NCBI GenBank assembly: GCA_964561545.1
Contig: CAZLQF010000002.1
Coordinates: forward strand, 62,001-126,000
Length of the DNA: 64,000 nucleotides
Direction of reading: 5' to 3'
From: CAZLQF01 sp964561545
GTDB taxonomy: Bacteria; Bacteroidota; Bacteroidia; CAILMK01; CAYYUA01
Shown: positions 27,324 through 35,429 of the stretch, piece by piece
Layout: the number at the start of each line of letters is the position of its first letter
Numbering within the stretch: the stretch's first letter is position 1
Program-made: the position numbers and the translations under genes
The notes under the pieces: generated by a model
Database searches by the model: none
The model's input: only the letters and a program-made list of their open reading frames with translations
What the model was told of the DNA's origin: nothing

Positions 27324-27776
27324 ATGAATGACTTGGCAGGTCTTGGGTATGTAGGAATGTTTGTGGCTGCATTCCTTGCTGCTACCATTTTGCCATTTAG
27401 TTCCGATATTGTGCTTAGCATCCTTCTGCTTGGTAACTATGATCCTTATTATACAGTAATAATTGCTTCTATTGGAAATTGGCTTGGGGGCCTCACTTCT
27501 TACTATTTGGGATACGTGGGCAATTGGATCATTATTGAGAAATACCTTCGGGTGAAAAAAGAAAAGGTGGAAAAATTTCGGCATAAGCTGGGAAGATTCG
27601 GAAGTTACTTAGCCTTGGTAACTTGGCTACCTGGTATTGGCGATCCTTTGGCTATTGGGTTGGGTTTTTTACGGATCAATCCCTATGCCGTGATTCCGCT
27701 TATGTTCATCGGCAAATTTGTGCGGTATATTGTGGTAGCCATCCTTGTTATAGAATTGGGCAAGCTTCCTTTTTAA
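27324..27776 (+). CDS. YqaA-type VTT-domain (DedA-like) membrane protein
   Basis: A 150-residue polytopic membrane protein of the SNARE-associated/VTT superfamily, shorter YqaA branch. Four or five hydrophobic segments are seen, with the conserved GNWLGGLTSYYLGY and RFGSYLALVTWLPGIGDPLAIGLG stretches; the latter is the re-entrant-loop type motif with Arg and the G-D-P turn. DedA relatives move phospholipids or affect membrane homeostasis; the exact job of YqaA proteins is unknown. It lies 172 bases after lysS and 110 bases before the HU/SPOR gene, so it may be co-transcribed with either. Confidence 0.85.
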   Translation: MNDLAGLGYVGMFVAAFLAATILPFSSDIVLSILLLGNYDPYYTVIIASIGNWLGGLTSYYLGYVGNWIIIEKYLRVKKEKVEKFRHKLGRFGSYLALVTWLPGIGDPLAIGLGFLRINPYAVIPLMFIGKFVRYIVVAILVIELGKLPF

Positions 27777-27886
27777 AAAGCATTGATTTCAACAAATGTG
27801 GAAAAAACAGCAACCTCTATATCATAGATATACCTCAGAATTGGCCTAAAATTGCTAAAATTGCATTTTGAAATCTCATTAGATTT

Positions 27887-28933
27887 ATGAAGTTAGAAGC
27901 GTACATCCAAGAACTATTGTACCAAAAGGATCATGTTGTGATTCCCGGATTCGGGGCATTCATCACCAATTACCAGCCAGCCCAAATTCAGGAATCCCGC
28001 CAGGCCATCCTACCACCTTCCAAGAAAATCGCTTTTAACCCTGACCTCCAATCCAGTGACGCTCATCTTGCACATCAAATAACCATTGAAGAAAACCTGG
28101 GTTTTGTTGAAGCCACCAATAAAATTGAAAACAAAGTTCAAGCTTGGAAAAATCAACTATGGCAAGAACAAACTTTAGAACTTAAGGGCATTGGTACTTT
28201 GTACATGGATGAAGGCCACAACATACGTTTTACCCCATCTCCTGATCAGAATTTTCTTATCAGCTGCTATGGCCTAAAGGAAGTCCATGCAAAACCTATC
28301 AAAAAAGCGGTTAAGCAAAAACCAGCAAGGTCAAAAAAGCCCCAAAAAACCAGGAAAAGGGTAACTTTATATCCTCAAACAACCAAGGGTATTTCTATTG
28401 CGGCAACCCTGGCCATTTTCTTTTTGGCTTCATTATTGGTATTCATTTTACCACCCGTTCAAAACCATCAGGAAGGAAATTTGAATGTGGTCTCATCAGA
28501 GCAATCTGAAGATAAAAACACCAGTTCAGGTCAGCATCCTGAAACAAATAATAACGAAGAAGCTGGCTTCACGGGAGAAGATGAAAAAACGCATCCAAGT
28601 AATGAAGCAAACCCGGATACTGAAGCCAATTCAAGCGAAGCCCTTGCTAATTCGACTTCAGCCAATAAAGCCGCTAATAAAAATTTGGAGGATCAAACCT
28701 CAACCAGTAGTACGACCTATCACGTCATAACCGGTTCTTTTAAAAACAAAAACAATGCTGTTCAATACAAGCAATATTTAAATGAAATTGGTTACAATCC
28801 CCAGCTTTTGAATACTGGAAAAGGGGTTGTTCGCGTTAGTGTTGAAAGGTTGAGTGACCACCAAAACATAATGCAAAAACTAAAAAACCTAAGGTTAAAA
28901 GTTAAATCCTCGGCTTGGTTATTAAAGGAATAA
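27887..28933 (+). CDS. HU-CCDC81 domain and SPOR domain membrane protein
   Basis: A 348-residue Bacteroidota-specific architecture. Two HU-like CCDC81 domains lie at the N terminus: one around residues 1-60 (VIPGFGAFIT) and one around 65-135 (LKGIGTLYMDEGHNIRFTPS). A basic stretch full of Lys and Pro (about 140-165) leads to one membrane helix (about 168-190). A long Ser/Asn/Glu-rich periplasmic linker runs to about 270. The C-terminal SPOR domain (about 274-348, YHVITGSFKNKNNAVQYK) should bind denuded septal peptidoglycan. The orientation therefore puts the HU part in the cytoplasm and SPOR outside. It is one base from exbB, so it heads the exbB-exbD-tonB-folC run. A link between DNA or cytoplasmic partners and the division septum is a known suggestion for the family. 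Confidence 0.85.
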   Translation: MKLEAYIQELLYQKDHVVIPGFGAFITNYQPAQIQESRQAILPPSKKIAFNPDLQSSDAHLAHQITIEENLGFVEATNKIENKVQAWKNQLWQEQTLELKGIGTLYMDEGHNIRFTPSPDQNFLISCYGLKEVHAKPIKKAVKQKPARSKKPQKTRKRVTLYPQTTKGISIAATLAIFFLASLLVFILPPVQNHQEGNLNVVSSEQSEDKNTSSGQHPETNNNEEAGFTGEDEKTHPSNEANPDTEANSSEALANSTSANKAANKNLEDQTSTSSTTYHVITGSFKNKNNAVQYKQYLNEIGYNPQLLNTGKGVVRVSVERLSDHQNIMQKLKNLRLKVKSSAWLLKE

Positions 28934-28934
28934 T

Positions 28935-29615
28935 ATGGAACAAATGATTCTCCAGATTGCGCAAGATACTGTAAACACATCTACCGGAAAAGAGTTGGAA
29001 CTGCCGCTTTTTGAGCTACTAATCAAAGGTGGTTGGATCATGATTCCAATCTTAGTACTTGCGGTAATAGCTGTTTATATCTTTATTGAAAGGTATTTAA
29101 CCATCAAAAAAGCGGGTCAAGTAGATAGCAACTTTATGAATAAAATCCGGGAATTGGTTATGGATGATAACATAGAAGGCGCCCGGAATTTGTGTAAAGA
29201 ACACGACACTCCTATAGCTCGTATGATTGAAAAGGGTTTGAACCGGACAGGCCGGCCTTTAAAGGATATCTCTACCTCTATTGAAAACGTAGGCAGCCTG
29301 GAAGTCTTTAAGCTTGAAAAAAATACAGCCACCATTGCCACCATATCTGGTGCAGCACCGATGATTGGATTCCTTGGTACTGTAACCGGTATGATCCGCG
29401 CTTTTTACAACTTATCAATGGCAGGTAAAAATATCGAGCCTTCCTTATTGGCTGGCGGCATTTATGAAGCAATGGTCACAACCGCTACAGGTCTTGCCGT
29501 AGGGATTATTGCCTACATTGGGTATAACTTCTTGTCTACTCAGATTGAGAAAGTTGTTTTTAAGATGGAAGCAACGACCATTGAATTTATTGATTTGTTA
29601 CAAGAACCTGCTTAA
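28935..29615 (+). CDS. exbB: MotA/TolQ/ExbB proton-channel protein
   Basis: The inner-membrane motor subunit that, with ExbD, uses the proton gradient to power a TonB- or TolA-type protein. It has 226 residues with three membrane helices: about 30-52, 135-160 and 175-200. The family core is seen in EKNTATIATISGAAPMIGFL and GTVTGMIRAFY, then EAMVTTATGLAVGIIAY. The gene starts one base after the HU/SPOR stop and ends two bases before exbD. Confidence 0.92.
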   Translation: MEQMILQIAQDTVNTSTGKELELPLFELLIKGGWIMIPILVLAVIAVYIFIERYLTIKKAGQVDSNFMNKIRELVMDDNIEGARNLCKEHDTPIARMIEKGLNRTGRPLKDISTSIENVGSLEVFKLEKNTATIATISGAAPMIGFLGTVTGMIRAFYNLSMAGKNIEPSLLAGGIYEAMVTTATGLAVGIIAYIGYNFLSTQIEKVVFKMEATTIEFIDLLQEPA

Positions 29616-29617
29616 AC

Positions 29618-30010
29618 ATGGCCATTAAAAGAAGATCAAAAGTACGAGCAGAGTTTAACATGTCCTCTCTAACGGACATTATATTCTTGCTGCTCATATT
29701 TTTCATGCTTACGTCTTCTTTTGTTTCGCCAAACGCACTCAAGCTATTACTTCCACAATCGACAAGCCCTGCGCTATCCAAGCAGACAGTTACGGTTTCA
29801 ATTACAGAAGAAATTGATTATTACGTAGACCAGAATGAAGTAGCATTTAACAACCTTAAAAGTGCGATTGGCAAAAAGCTCACCGGTGAGGAAGATGAGA
29901 CCATTGTAGTAGCCGCCCACAAAACCATTCCCCTGGATGAAGTTGTTAAGGTTATGAACATTGGCAAGGAACTTGAAGCTCAAGTTATATTGGCAACCGA
30001 ACCTGAATGA
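29618..30010 (+). CDS. exbD: ExbD/TolR-family protein
   Basis: The partner of the preceding ExbB, 130 residues. A short basic cytoplasmic start (MAIKRRSKVRAEF) leads to one membrane helix in which SLTDIIFLLLIFFML holds the conserved proton-carrying Asp (Asp19). The periplasmic domain (about 45-130) has the usual mixed strands and helices. It sits between exbB and a TonB-like gene with minimal gaps, as expected for a complete energy-transducing complex. Confidence 0.92.
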   Translation: MAIKRRSKVRAEFNMSSLTDIIFLLLIFFMLTSSFVSPNALKLLLPQSTSPALSKQTVTVSITEEIDYYVDQNEVAFNNLKSAIGKKLTGEEDETIVVAAHKTIPLDEVVKVMNIGKELEAQVILATEPE

Positions 30011-30017
30011 ACGATCA

Positions 30018-30926
30018 ATGGCTACTGAGAAAAACAGAAATAAACCCTATTACTCGGATCAGCAGGAACTGGAGCGTAATAAAAGAATCAAGCGCCAATC
30101 TGCTATCTCTACTGCGGTTATATTTATCGGGATTTTTATTATTTTTTTCCTGGTTGGCCTTAGAACGCCTTTACCACTTCCCGAGGAAAAAGGGGTTAAT
30201 GTAGTATTGGGTGAACATGATGTTGGGCGTAACAAAATTCAGAAAGAAACAGGCCAAAAAACTGAAAAGACCGAAGATCAAAAAGAGCAACAAAGACAAA
30301 CAGAAGAAGTAGAGGAATCGGAACAACAAACCAAGGAGCCATCAGCATCACAAGCAGAAGTAGAAGAACCGGCCCCCCAAGAAACTGAAACACAGGACCA
30401 GGAAGAAGCGCCTCAGATAGATAAGCAAAAGCCCCAAAAAACGCAGGAAGAAGAAACCGAAGAATCCCAGAAGCAACAAAAAGAAAAAGATCCTGAGGAA
30501 AAACGAGAAGTAGATCCTGAAACACTATATCCTGAAGAAAGTGGTAGCTCGCAGGGAGAAGAAGACAAGGAGGGCAATAAAGGGAATAAAGAAGGCCAGG
30601 AAGATGCTGATGAATATGATAAAAACCAAGGGGAATCAGCTCAAGAATCCGAAGGGGTCTCCTTTAGCCTGAAAGGTAGGCACATAACCCAATTTCCTTC
30701 TATAGATGATGAATCACAAAAAACCGGCAAGATTGTTCTTAAAATTGTTGTAAATCAGGAAGGCAATGTGATTAAAGTCTCTGGACCTGCCAGGGGTAGT
30801 ACCATTACAGATCTAAAGCTTATGAAGCTTGCCAAAAAAGCGGCTAAAGAAACTGAGTTTTCAGCCAATCCCAATGGACCTCAAGAGCAGATCGGCTCCA
30901 TGACCTTTAAATTTAAAGTCCAGTAA
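30018..30926 (+). CDS. TonB-like energy transducer with long acidic Gln/Glu spacer
   Basis: The periplasm-spanning partner of ExbB-ExbD. ATG 30018, seven bases after the exbD stop, gives 302 residues; the longer frame from 29961 overlaps exbD and is rejected. One membrane helix lies near residues 30-53. The spacer (about 75-215) is dominated by Glu, Gln, Lys, Asp and Pro, more acidic than the Pro/Lys-rich spacer of classical TonB. The C-terminal domain (about 220-302) has the TonB/TolA-like elements GKIVLKIVVNQEGNVIKVSG and ends FKFKV. Whether it serves TonB-dependent receptors or a Tol-like division role is open; the upstream SPOR gene makes the second idea worth keeping. Confidence 0.85.
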   Translation: MATEKNRNKPYYSDQQELERNKRIKRQSAISTAVIFIGIFIIFFLVGLRTPLPLPEEKGVNVVLGEHDVGRNKIQKETGQKTEKTEDQKEQQRQTEEVEESEQQTKEPSASQAEVEEPAPQETETQDQEEAPQIDKQKPQKTQEEETEESQKQQKEKDPEEKREVDPETLYPEESGSSQGEEDKEGNKGNKEGQEDADEYDKNQGESAQESEGVSFSLKGRHITQFPSIDDESQKTGKIVLKIVVNQEGNVIKVSGPARGSTITDLKLMKLAKKAAKETEFSANPNGPQEQIGSMTFKFKVQ

Positions 30927-30935
30927 CCAATATCC

Positions 30936-32234
30936 ATGAATTACGATGAAGCGTTAGAATATCTGCTAAACAAGCTTCCCATGTACCAGCGTGTAGGAGC
31001 CCCAGCTATTAAAAAGGATCTTACCAACATTCAAGCACTTTGCGAGGTTTTGGGCAATCCCCAAGAGCAATTTACGTCCATTCACATTGCCGGTACCAAT
31101 GGCAAAGGATCGGTCAATCACATCCTTTCCAGTATACTGATGGAAGCCGGCTATAAAACAGGGTATCACACCTCTCCGCATTTAACGAGCTACCGGGAGC
31201 GCATTGTTATCAATGGCCAAAAAGTCCCAGAGGATTATGTAGTAGATTTTATCAACCGGAACTATGAGGCTATTGAAAGCATCCAACCTTCCTTTTTTGA
31301 GGTTAGTGTTGCGATGGCTTGGGATTATTTTGCCCAAGAATCCGTAGATATTGCTGTCACCGAAACGGGATTGGGCGGCCGTTTGGATTCCACTAATTTA
31401 TTGAATCCCGTTTTGACGGTCATTACCAATGTCTCATTGGATCATCAGCATATGTTAGGCAATGACAGGCAAACCATTGCCAGGGAAAAAGCAGGGATCA
31501 TCAAACCCAAAACACCTGTAATCATTGGCGAAAAAGATGAAGAAACCAAGGGCGTATTTGCGGAAATTGCACAGTGGAGGTCAGGGCCATACTATTTTGC
31601 TGAAGATATGTACAATTATCAACTCCAAAATTTCGATAATGGTACTTTGACTTTAGATTTTTATGACAATCACGCGCATTTAGTTTACGAAGATTTGTCT
31701 TGTGATCTTACAGGCTTCTACCAGGCCGATAATATCCGTACTGCCTTGGCTTCAATCGATCAATTGAAACAACAGAAATTCGAAATTGAAGAAGCTGTCA
31801 TCCGAAATGGCCTGCAAAAAGTAAAGCAAAACACTGGTTTAAAGGGACGTTGGGAAAAACTGGCAGATCACCCATTAACGATCTGCGATATAGCCCACAA
31901 CCAAGCCGCCATTCAATGGCATAAAAAACAATTGGGCCATTATAATTACAAGCAACTATATGTTGTATTAGGTATGACCGAAGAGAAAAAACTGGATGAA
32001 ATCCTGGCTGAACTACCTTCAGATGCCATCTACTACTTCTGCAAACCAGACCTCCCAAGAGGATTGGATGCCAACAAATTAAAATCAGAAGCAACCATCT
32101 ATGGCTTAAAAGGGTATGGTTATGAATCTGTTGAAGAGGCTGTGGGGGCAAGCAGGCAAAACGCCAACTCCGAAGACTTAATCCTTATAACCGGAAGTGC
32201 TTTCGTGGTTACCGAAGCATTGGGAATGTTTTAA
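30936..32234 (+). CDS. folC: Bifunctional folylpolyglutamate/dihydrofolate synthase
   Basis: Adds glutamate to dihydropteroate and to folates using ATP. It has 432 residues. The P-loop and neighbouring signature read IAGTNGKGSVNHILSSIL near residues 50-67, then HTSPHLTSYRERI near residues 76-88. ETGLGGRLDSTN and ITNVSLDHQHMLG in the Mur-ligase-like central domain are also typical, and the C-terminal domain starts near residue 300. It lies nine bases after the tonB-like gene and ends the run. The folP gene for the preceding step is at 62.7-63.6 kb. Confidence 0.93.
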   Translation: MNYDEALEYLLNKLPMYQRVGAPAIKKDLTNIQALCEVLGNPQEQFTSIHIAGTNGKGSVNHILSSILMEAGYKTGYHTSPHLTSYRERIVINGQKVPEDYVVDFINRNYEAIESIQPSFFEVSVAMAWDYFAQESVDIAVTETGLGGRLDSTNLLNPVLTVITNVSLDHQHMLGNDRQTIAREKAGIIKPKTPVIIGEKDEETKGVFAEIAQWRSGPYYFAEDMYNYQLQNFDNGTLTLDFYDNHAHLVYEDLSCDLTGFYQADNIRTALASIDQLKQQKFEIEEAVIRNGLQKVKQNTGLKGRWEKLADHPLTICDIAHNQAAIQWHKKQLGHYNYKQLYVVLGMTEEKKLDEILAELPSDAIYYFCKPDLPRGLDANKLKSEATIYGLKGYGYESVEEAVGASRQNANSEDLILITGSAFVVTEALGMF

Positions 32235-32339
32235 ACCATTTAAAAATTTGAGAAGACATAAGCACAAAAACCCAATAATTAACCCGCAATGGCTAATACT
32301 CCATTTTGCCTCTTGGTTCTATTGGCTGAAAAATTACCA

Positions 32340-33089
32340 TTAAGAGCTTTCATCAGCTGATTTTTTGCGTTTAAGCTCAAAGTTCTTACCCAAATAAACC
32401 CTTCTTACTTGCTCATCTTCAGCGAGTTCCTCAGCAGTCCCTGCCTTGAGGATCTTGCCTTCAAAAAGTAAATAAGTACGATCTGTGATGGAGAGCGTCT
32501 CCTGAACATTGTGATCAGTGATCAGAATGCCAATGTTGATCTTTTTCAGTTTAGCCACGATGGTTTGAATGTCTTCAACAGCAATCGGATCAACGCCAGC
32601 AAAAGGTTCATCCAGCAATATAAAATTGGGATCAGCAGCCAATGCCCTTGCAATTTCAGTACGCCTTCTTTCACCACCTGATATTAAATCTCCCCTCGAG
32701 TTTCTTACTTTTTCTAAGCCAAATTCATCGATGAGCTGTTCCAGCCTTTCGTTTTGCTCTTTTTTTGATTTCTTAGTGATTTCCAGAATGGCTTTGATGT
32801 TTTCTTCCACCGTAAGTTTTCGGAAAACTGAAGCTTCTTGGGCAAGATAGCCAATACCACGTTGACCCCGTTTGTACATAGGTTCTTTGGTAAGCTCAAG
32901 GTTATCCAAAAAAATCCGGCCTTTATCAGGCTGGATCAATCCCACCATCATGTAAAAAGTAGTGGTCTTACCGGCTCCGTTGGGCCCAAGCAAGCCTACA
33001 ATTTCTCCTTGTTCAACATTCACAGAGACATGGTTAACAACTGCCCGGTTTTTATATACTTTAATGAGGTCTTCTGCTTGAAGGATCAT
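32340..33089 (-). CDS. lptB: LPS export ABC transporter ATPase LptB
   Basis: The cytoplasmic ATPase of the LptB2FG complex, which pulls lipopolysaccharide from the inner membrane. It has 249 residues. Walker A is GLLGPNGAGKTTTFY near residues 33-47; the Q-loop region GYLAQEASVFRKL, the signature LISGGERRRTEIARAL and Walker B FILLDEPFAGVD follow, with the H-loop at ILITDHNV. The GPNGAGKTTTFYMMVGL stretch is characteristic of LptB rather than generic ABC proteins. It starts three bases after recJ, so the two share an mRNA. Confidence 0.92.
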   Translation of the reverse strand: MILQAEDLIKVYKNRAVVNHVSVNVEQGEIVGLLGPNGAGKTTTFYMMVGLIQPDKGRIFLDNLELTKEPMYKRGQRGIGYLAQEASVFRKLTVEENIKAILEITKKSKKEQNERLEQLIDEFGLEKVRNSRGDLISGGERRRTEIARALAADPNFILLDEPFAGVDPIAVEDIQTIVAKLKKINIGILITDHNVQETLSITDRTYLLFEGKILKAGTAEELAEDEQVRRVYLGKNFELKRKKSADESS

Positions 33090-33092
33090 TCA

Positions 33093-34805
33093 CTACTCCT
33101 GTACTTTAATATCTTTAATGTTTAACTGCACATTTACTTTTCCGTTCCACACATTTTCTTCTATGGTGTAACAAATATCAAAAGGCTTGCCATCTTGAAC
33201 ATGCTCTAAGTAATCGTGCATGTTGAAGGCAATGGCATCTATGCCTCCTCCCTCCTGACCAATGAAAAGTTTTAAGTGATTTTCTCCAACCACTTTTGGC
33301 GGATATTTGTTCTTAGCATTTTTGCTGTATAAAATCGGCTTCATGTTTTCCGGTCCAAATGGGCCAAACCGCTGAATGGTTCGGCAAAAGGAAGGCGTAA
33401 TTTCATCAAGGGAAAGTTCGAGGTCATATTCCAACACCGGAATGAGCTGATCCGGATGAATGCGTTCCTTCACAACTTCCTCAAACCGCTCGATAAAAGC
33501 TTCCAAATTTTCCTTTTTAAGGGCCAATCCGGCTGCTGCTTTGTGACCTCCGTACTGTTCGAGCAAGTCATCACATTGCTTGAGGGCTTCGTAAAGGTTA
33601 AATCCAGGAACACTGCGTGCAGAGCCTACCGCCAATCCATTGGATTCAGTTAATAAAATGGTAGGCCGGAAATAGTTCTCAATAAGACGAGAGGCTGCAA
33701 TACCAATAACACCTTTGTGCCATTCGGGATTGAACAAAACGGTTGTATAGCTCTCCTGCAGTGCTTCATCCTTTTCAATGATTTCCAAAGCCTGTTGGTG
33801 GGTACCTTTGTCATAATGCTGCCGTTTTTGGTTATTGTTATTGACCGAGGTTACTTGTTCTTTAGCCTCTTCTTCGGTTTTTGAGATTAACAATTCAACG
33901 GCATCGTGCGCATGGGCAATGCGGCCAGCAGCATTGATCCGGGGCCCAACTTTAAATACAAGATCCGTAACATCAATGGGTGTTTTGGCTCCACTGATCT
34001 CCAGCAAAGCTTGGACGGATGGGGCAGGTCCTTTGTTAATCTTTTCCAGGCCAAAATAAGTTAAAACCCTGTTCTCTCCTGTAATTGGAACAATATCAGC
34101 AGCCGAGCTAATGGCCACATAATCCAGCAAAGATTGCGGTTGAAGGCCTTTTTTAAGTTTTTGGTACAAAGCCGTAACAAGTTTGTAGCCAATGCCGCAA
34201 CCCGACAATTCTTTGTAGGGATAATTGCATGATTGCTGCTTTGGGTTCAAAATGCTGTAAGCTGCCGGAAGTTCATCTCCAGGGGTATGATGATCACAAA
34301 TGATCACATCAATGGCTTGTTCCTGAGCATATTTCACTTCTTCAAGGGCCTTGATCCCGCAATCCAATGCGATCATTAAAGTAGCACCTTGTTTGGCTGC
34401 ATGGTCAATGCCTTCATAAGAAATTCCGTAACCCTCTTTAAACCGGTCAGGTACGTAGTAATTGACCTTATCGTAAAATGATGAAAGATAGGTATAAATA
34501 AGGGCTACAGCCGTTGTTCCATCTACATCGTAATCGCCATAAATCAGTATTGGTTCCTGATTTTTAATGGCTTTTTGAATCCGGTCTACCGCTTTTTCCA
34601 TACCATGCATTTGAAATGGATTGGGCAGCACTTCTAATGAGGGATTGAAGAAAGTTTTGGCCTCCTCATAAGTGGTTAGGCCTTTTTGCGCTATGAGCGT
34701 GGCAAGGGTAGCGGAAATGTTGAGTTCGTTGGCTAATTTATCGACCGTTTCCGGATTGGGTAAAGGTTTTTGAACCCATTTTTTGTTTTGAACACGCTGG
34801 AACAT
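33093..34805 (-). CDS. recJ: Single-stranded-DNA-specific exonuclease RecJ
   Basis: A 5'-3' single-strand exonuclease in recombination and mismatch repair. It has 570 residues, the usual length. The DHH-family motifs are present: YGDYDVDGTTAVAL near residue 80, ALDCGIKA, and ICDHHTPGDELP near residue 155. The DHHA1 domain carries the GGHKAAAGLAL signature near residue 425, and the OB-fold occupies the C-terminal 100 residues. It is the first gene of a leftward pair with lptB. Upstream is a 624-base non-coding stretch shared with the divergent topoisomerase gene. Confidence 0.95.
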   Translation of the reverse strand: MFQRVQNKKWVQKPLPNPETVDKLANELNISATLATLIAQKGLTTYEEAKTFFNPSLEVLPNPFQMHGMEKAVDRIQKAIKNQEPILIYGDYDVDGTTAVALIYTYLSSFYDKVNYYVPDRFKEGYGISYEGIDHAAKQGATLMIALDCGIKALEEVKYAQEQAIDVIICDHHTPGDELPAAYSILNPKQQSCNYPYKELSGCGIGYKLVTALYQKLKKGLQPQSLLDYVAISSAADIVPITGENRVLTYFGLEKINKGPAPSVQALLEISGAKTPIDVTDLVFKVGPRINAAGRIAHAHDAVELLISKTEEEAKEQVTSVNNNNQKRQHYDKGTHQQALEIIEKDEALQESYTTVLFNPEWHKGVIGIAASRLIENYFRPTILLTESNGLAVGSARSVPGFNLYEALKQCDDLLEQYGGHKAAAGLALKKENLEAFIERFEEVVKERIHPDQLIPVLEYDLELSLDEITPSFCRTIQRFGPFGPENMKPILYSKNAKNKYPPKVVGENHLKLFIGQEGGGIDAIAFNMHDYLEHVQDGKPFDICYTIEENVWNGKVNVQLNIKDIKVQE

Positions 34806-34944
34806 GGATTAAACGCTGTTTGCAAATATTTAAAAGGAAATTTTGCCGTTGCTCGAAAATACAATTTTCGTTTTAAATTAGCTCAGGTCAGAGGTCTTAA
34901 TGGAAATCCTGCAGGTTAGGTCTTCAAGCCCAACCTTTCAAATA

Positions 34945-34968
34945 AGCTCAGGCCTTCAGGCCTGAGCT
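34945..34968. repeat. Strong hairpin (10-bp perfect stem) in the recJ-parC gap
   Basis: AGCTCAGGCC, a four-base loop, and the exact complement form a stable GC-rich stem in otherwise AT-rich DNA. A second, imperfect copy of the AGCTCAGG start lies about 65 bases upstream. It is not followed by a T run, so it does not look like a terminator for either strand. It might be a palindromic repetitive element. Confidence 0.6.
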
Positions 34969-35253
34969 ATGGAATTTCAATTCATACAAGAAAGTTGCTT
35001 TAGCACTACCTATTGTTGCAATTTATTAAATGCCTTTAATTTTCTAAGACCATTTGGATAATTTAAAAATCAACCTATTGATTTTGAGTATAAGAAAAAG
35101 CCATGGACATTTTCAATAAAATAGGCAAGCCGAAGGATCCAAATTGTATTTTGGACAAAGGGTACAGCAAGTTCCGATTGCATACCAAAAATGGTGTTTT
35201 ACATCCTTAGGGGTGGGTCGCTGGAATCATCCCTAATTGGCGTTTCCAAAATC

Positions 35254-35274
35254 CGAGCGGTGTAAAACCGCTCG
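35254..35274. repeat. Second hairpin (8-bp perfect stem) in the recJ-parC gap
   Basis: CGAGCGGT, five bases, and ACCGCTCG form a perfect stem, followed on the plus strand by TTAAAAA. It lies about 155 bases before the -7 element of parC. The whole gap 34806-35429 otherwise holds one 35-codon frame (35103-35210) with no supporting sign of being a gene. Confidence 0.55.
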
Positions 35275-35389
35275 TTAAAAATAAGTCTTCGCAACCATCG
35301 CTGACTGAAAACCTAGCGATAGCATAACGAACCCTATATCCTCTCCTATTACTTTTTTCAACACCCCATCAAAAGATTGATAAATCGTT

Positions 35390-35397
35390 TAAATTTG
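35390..35397 (+). promoter_or_regulatory. Candidate -7 element (TAAATTTG) for parC
   Basis: A full TAnnTTTG match, 32 bases before the ATG at 35430. No -33 element at usual spacing. Confidence 0.4.
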
Positions 35398-35429
35398 CCC
35401 TTTGACTAAAAGGAATCGTACATTAAAGC

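Noticed and set aside
29961..30017. N-terminal extension of the TonB-like gene
   Set aside because: It overlaps the end of exbD, and ATG 30018 directly follows the exbD stop with a normal cytoplasmic head.
30196..30525. Minus-strand hydrophobic frame within the TonB-like gene
   Set aside because: It is the antisense shadow of Glu/Gln-rich codons, which read as Leu/Phe on the other strand.
35103..35210. 35-codon frame between recJ and parC
   Set aside because: No promoter, no recognisable motif, and it lies in hairpin-rich non-coding DNA.
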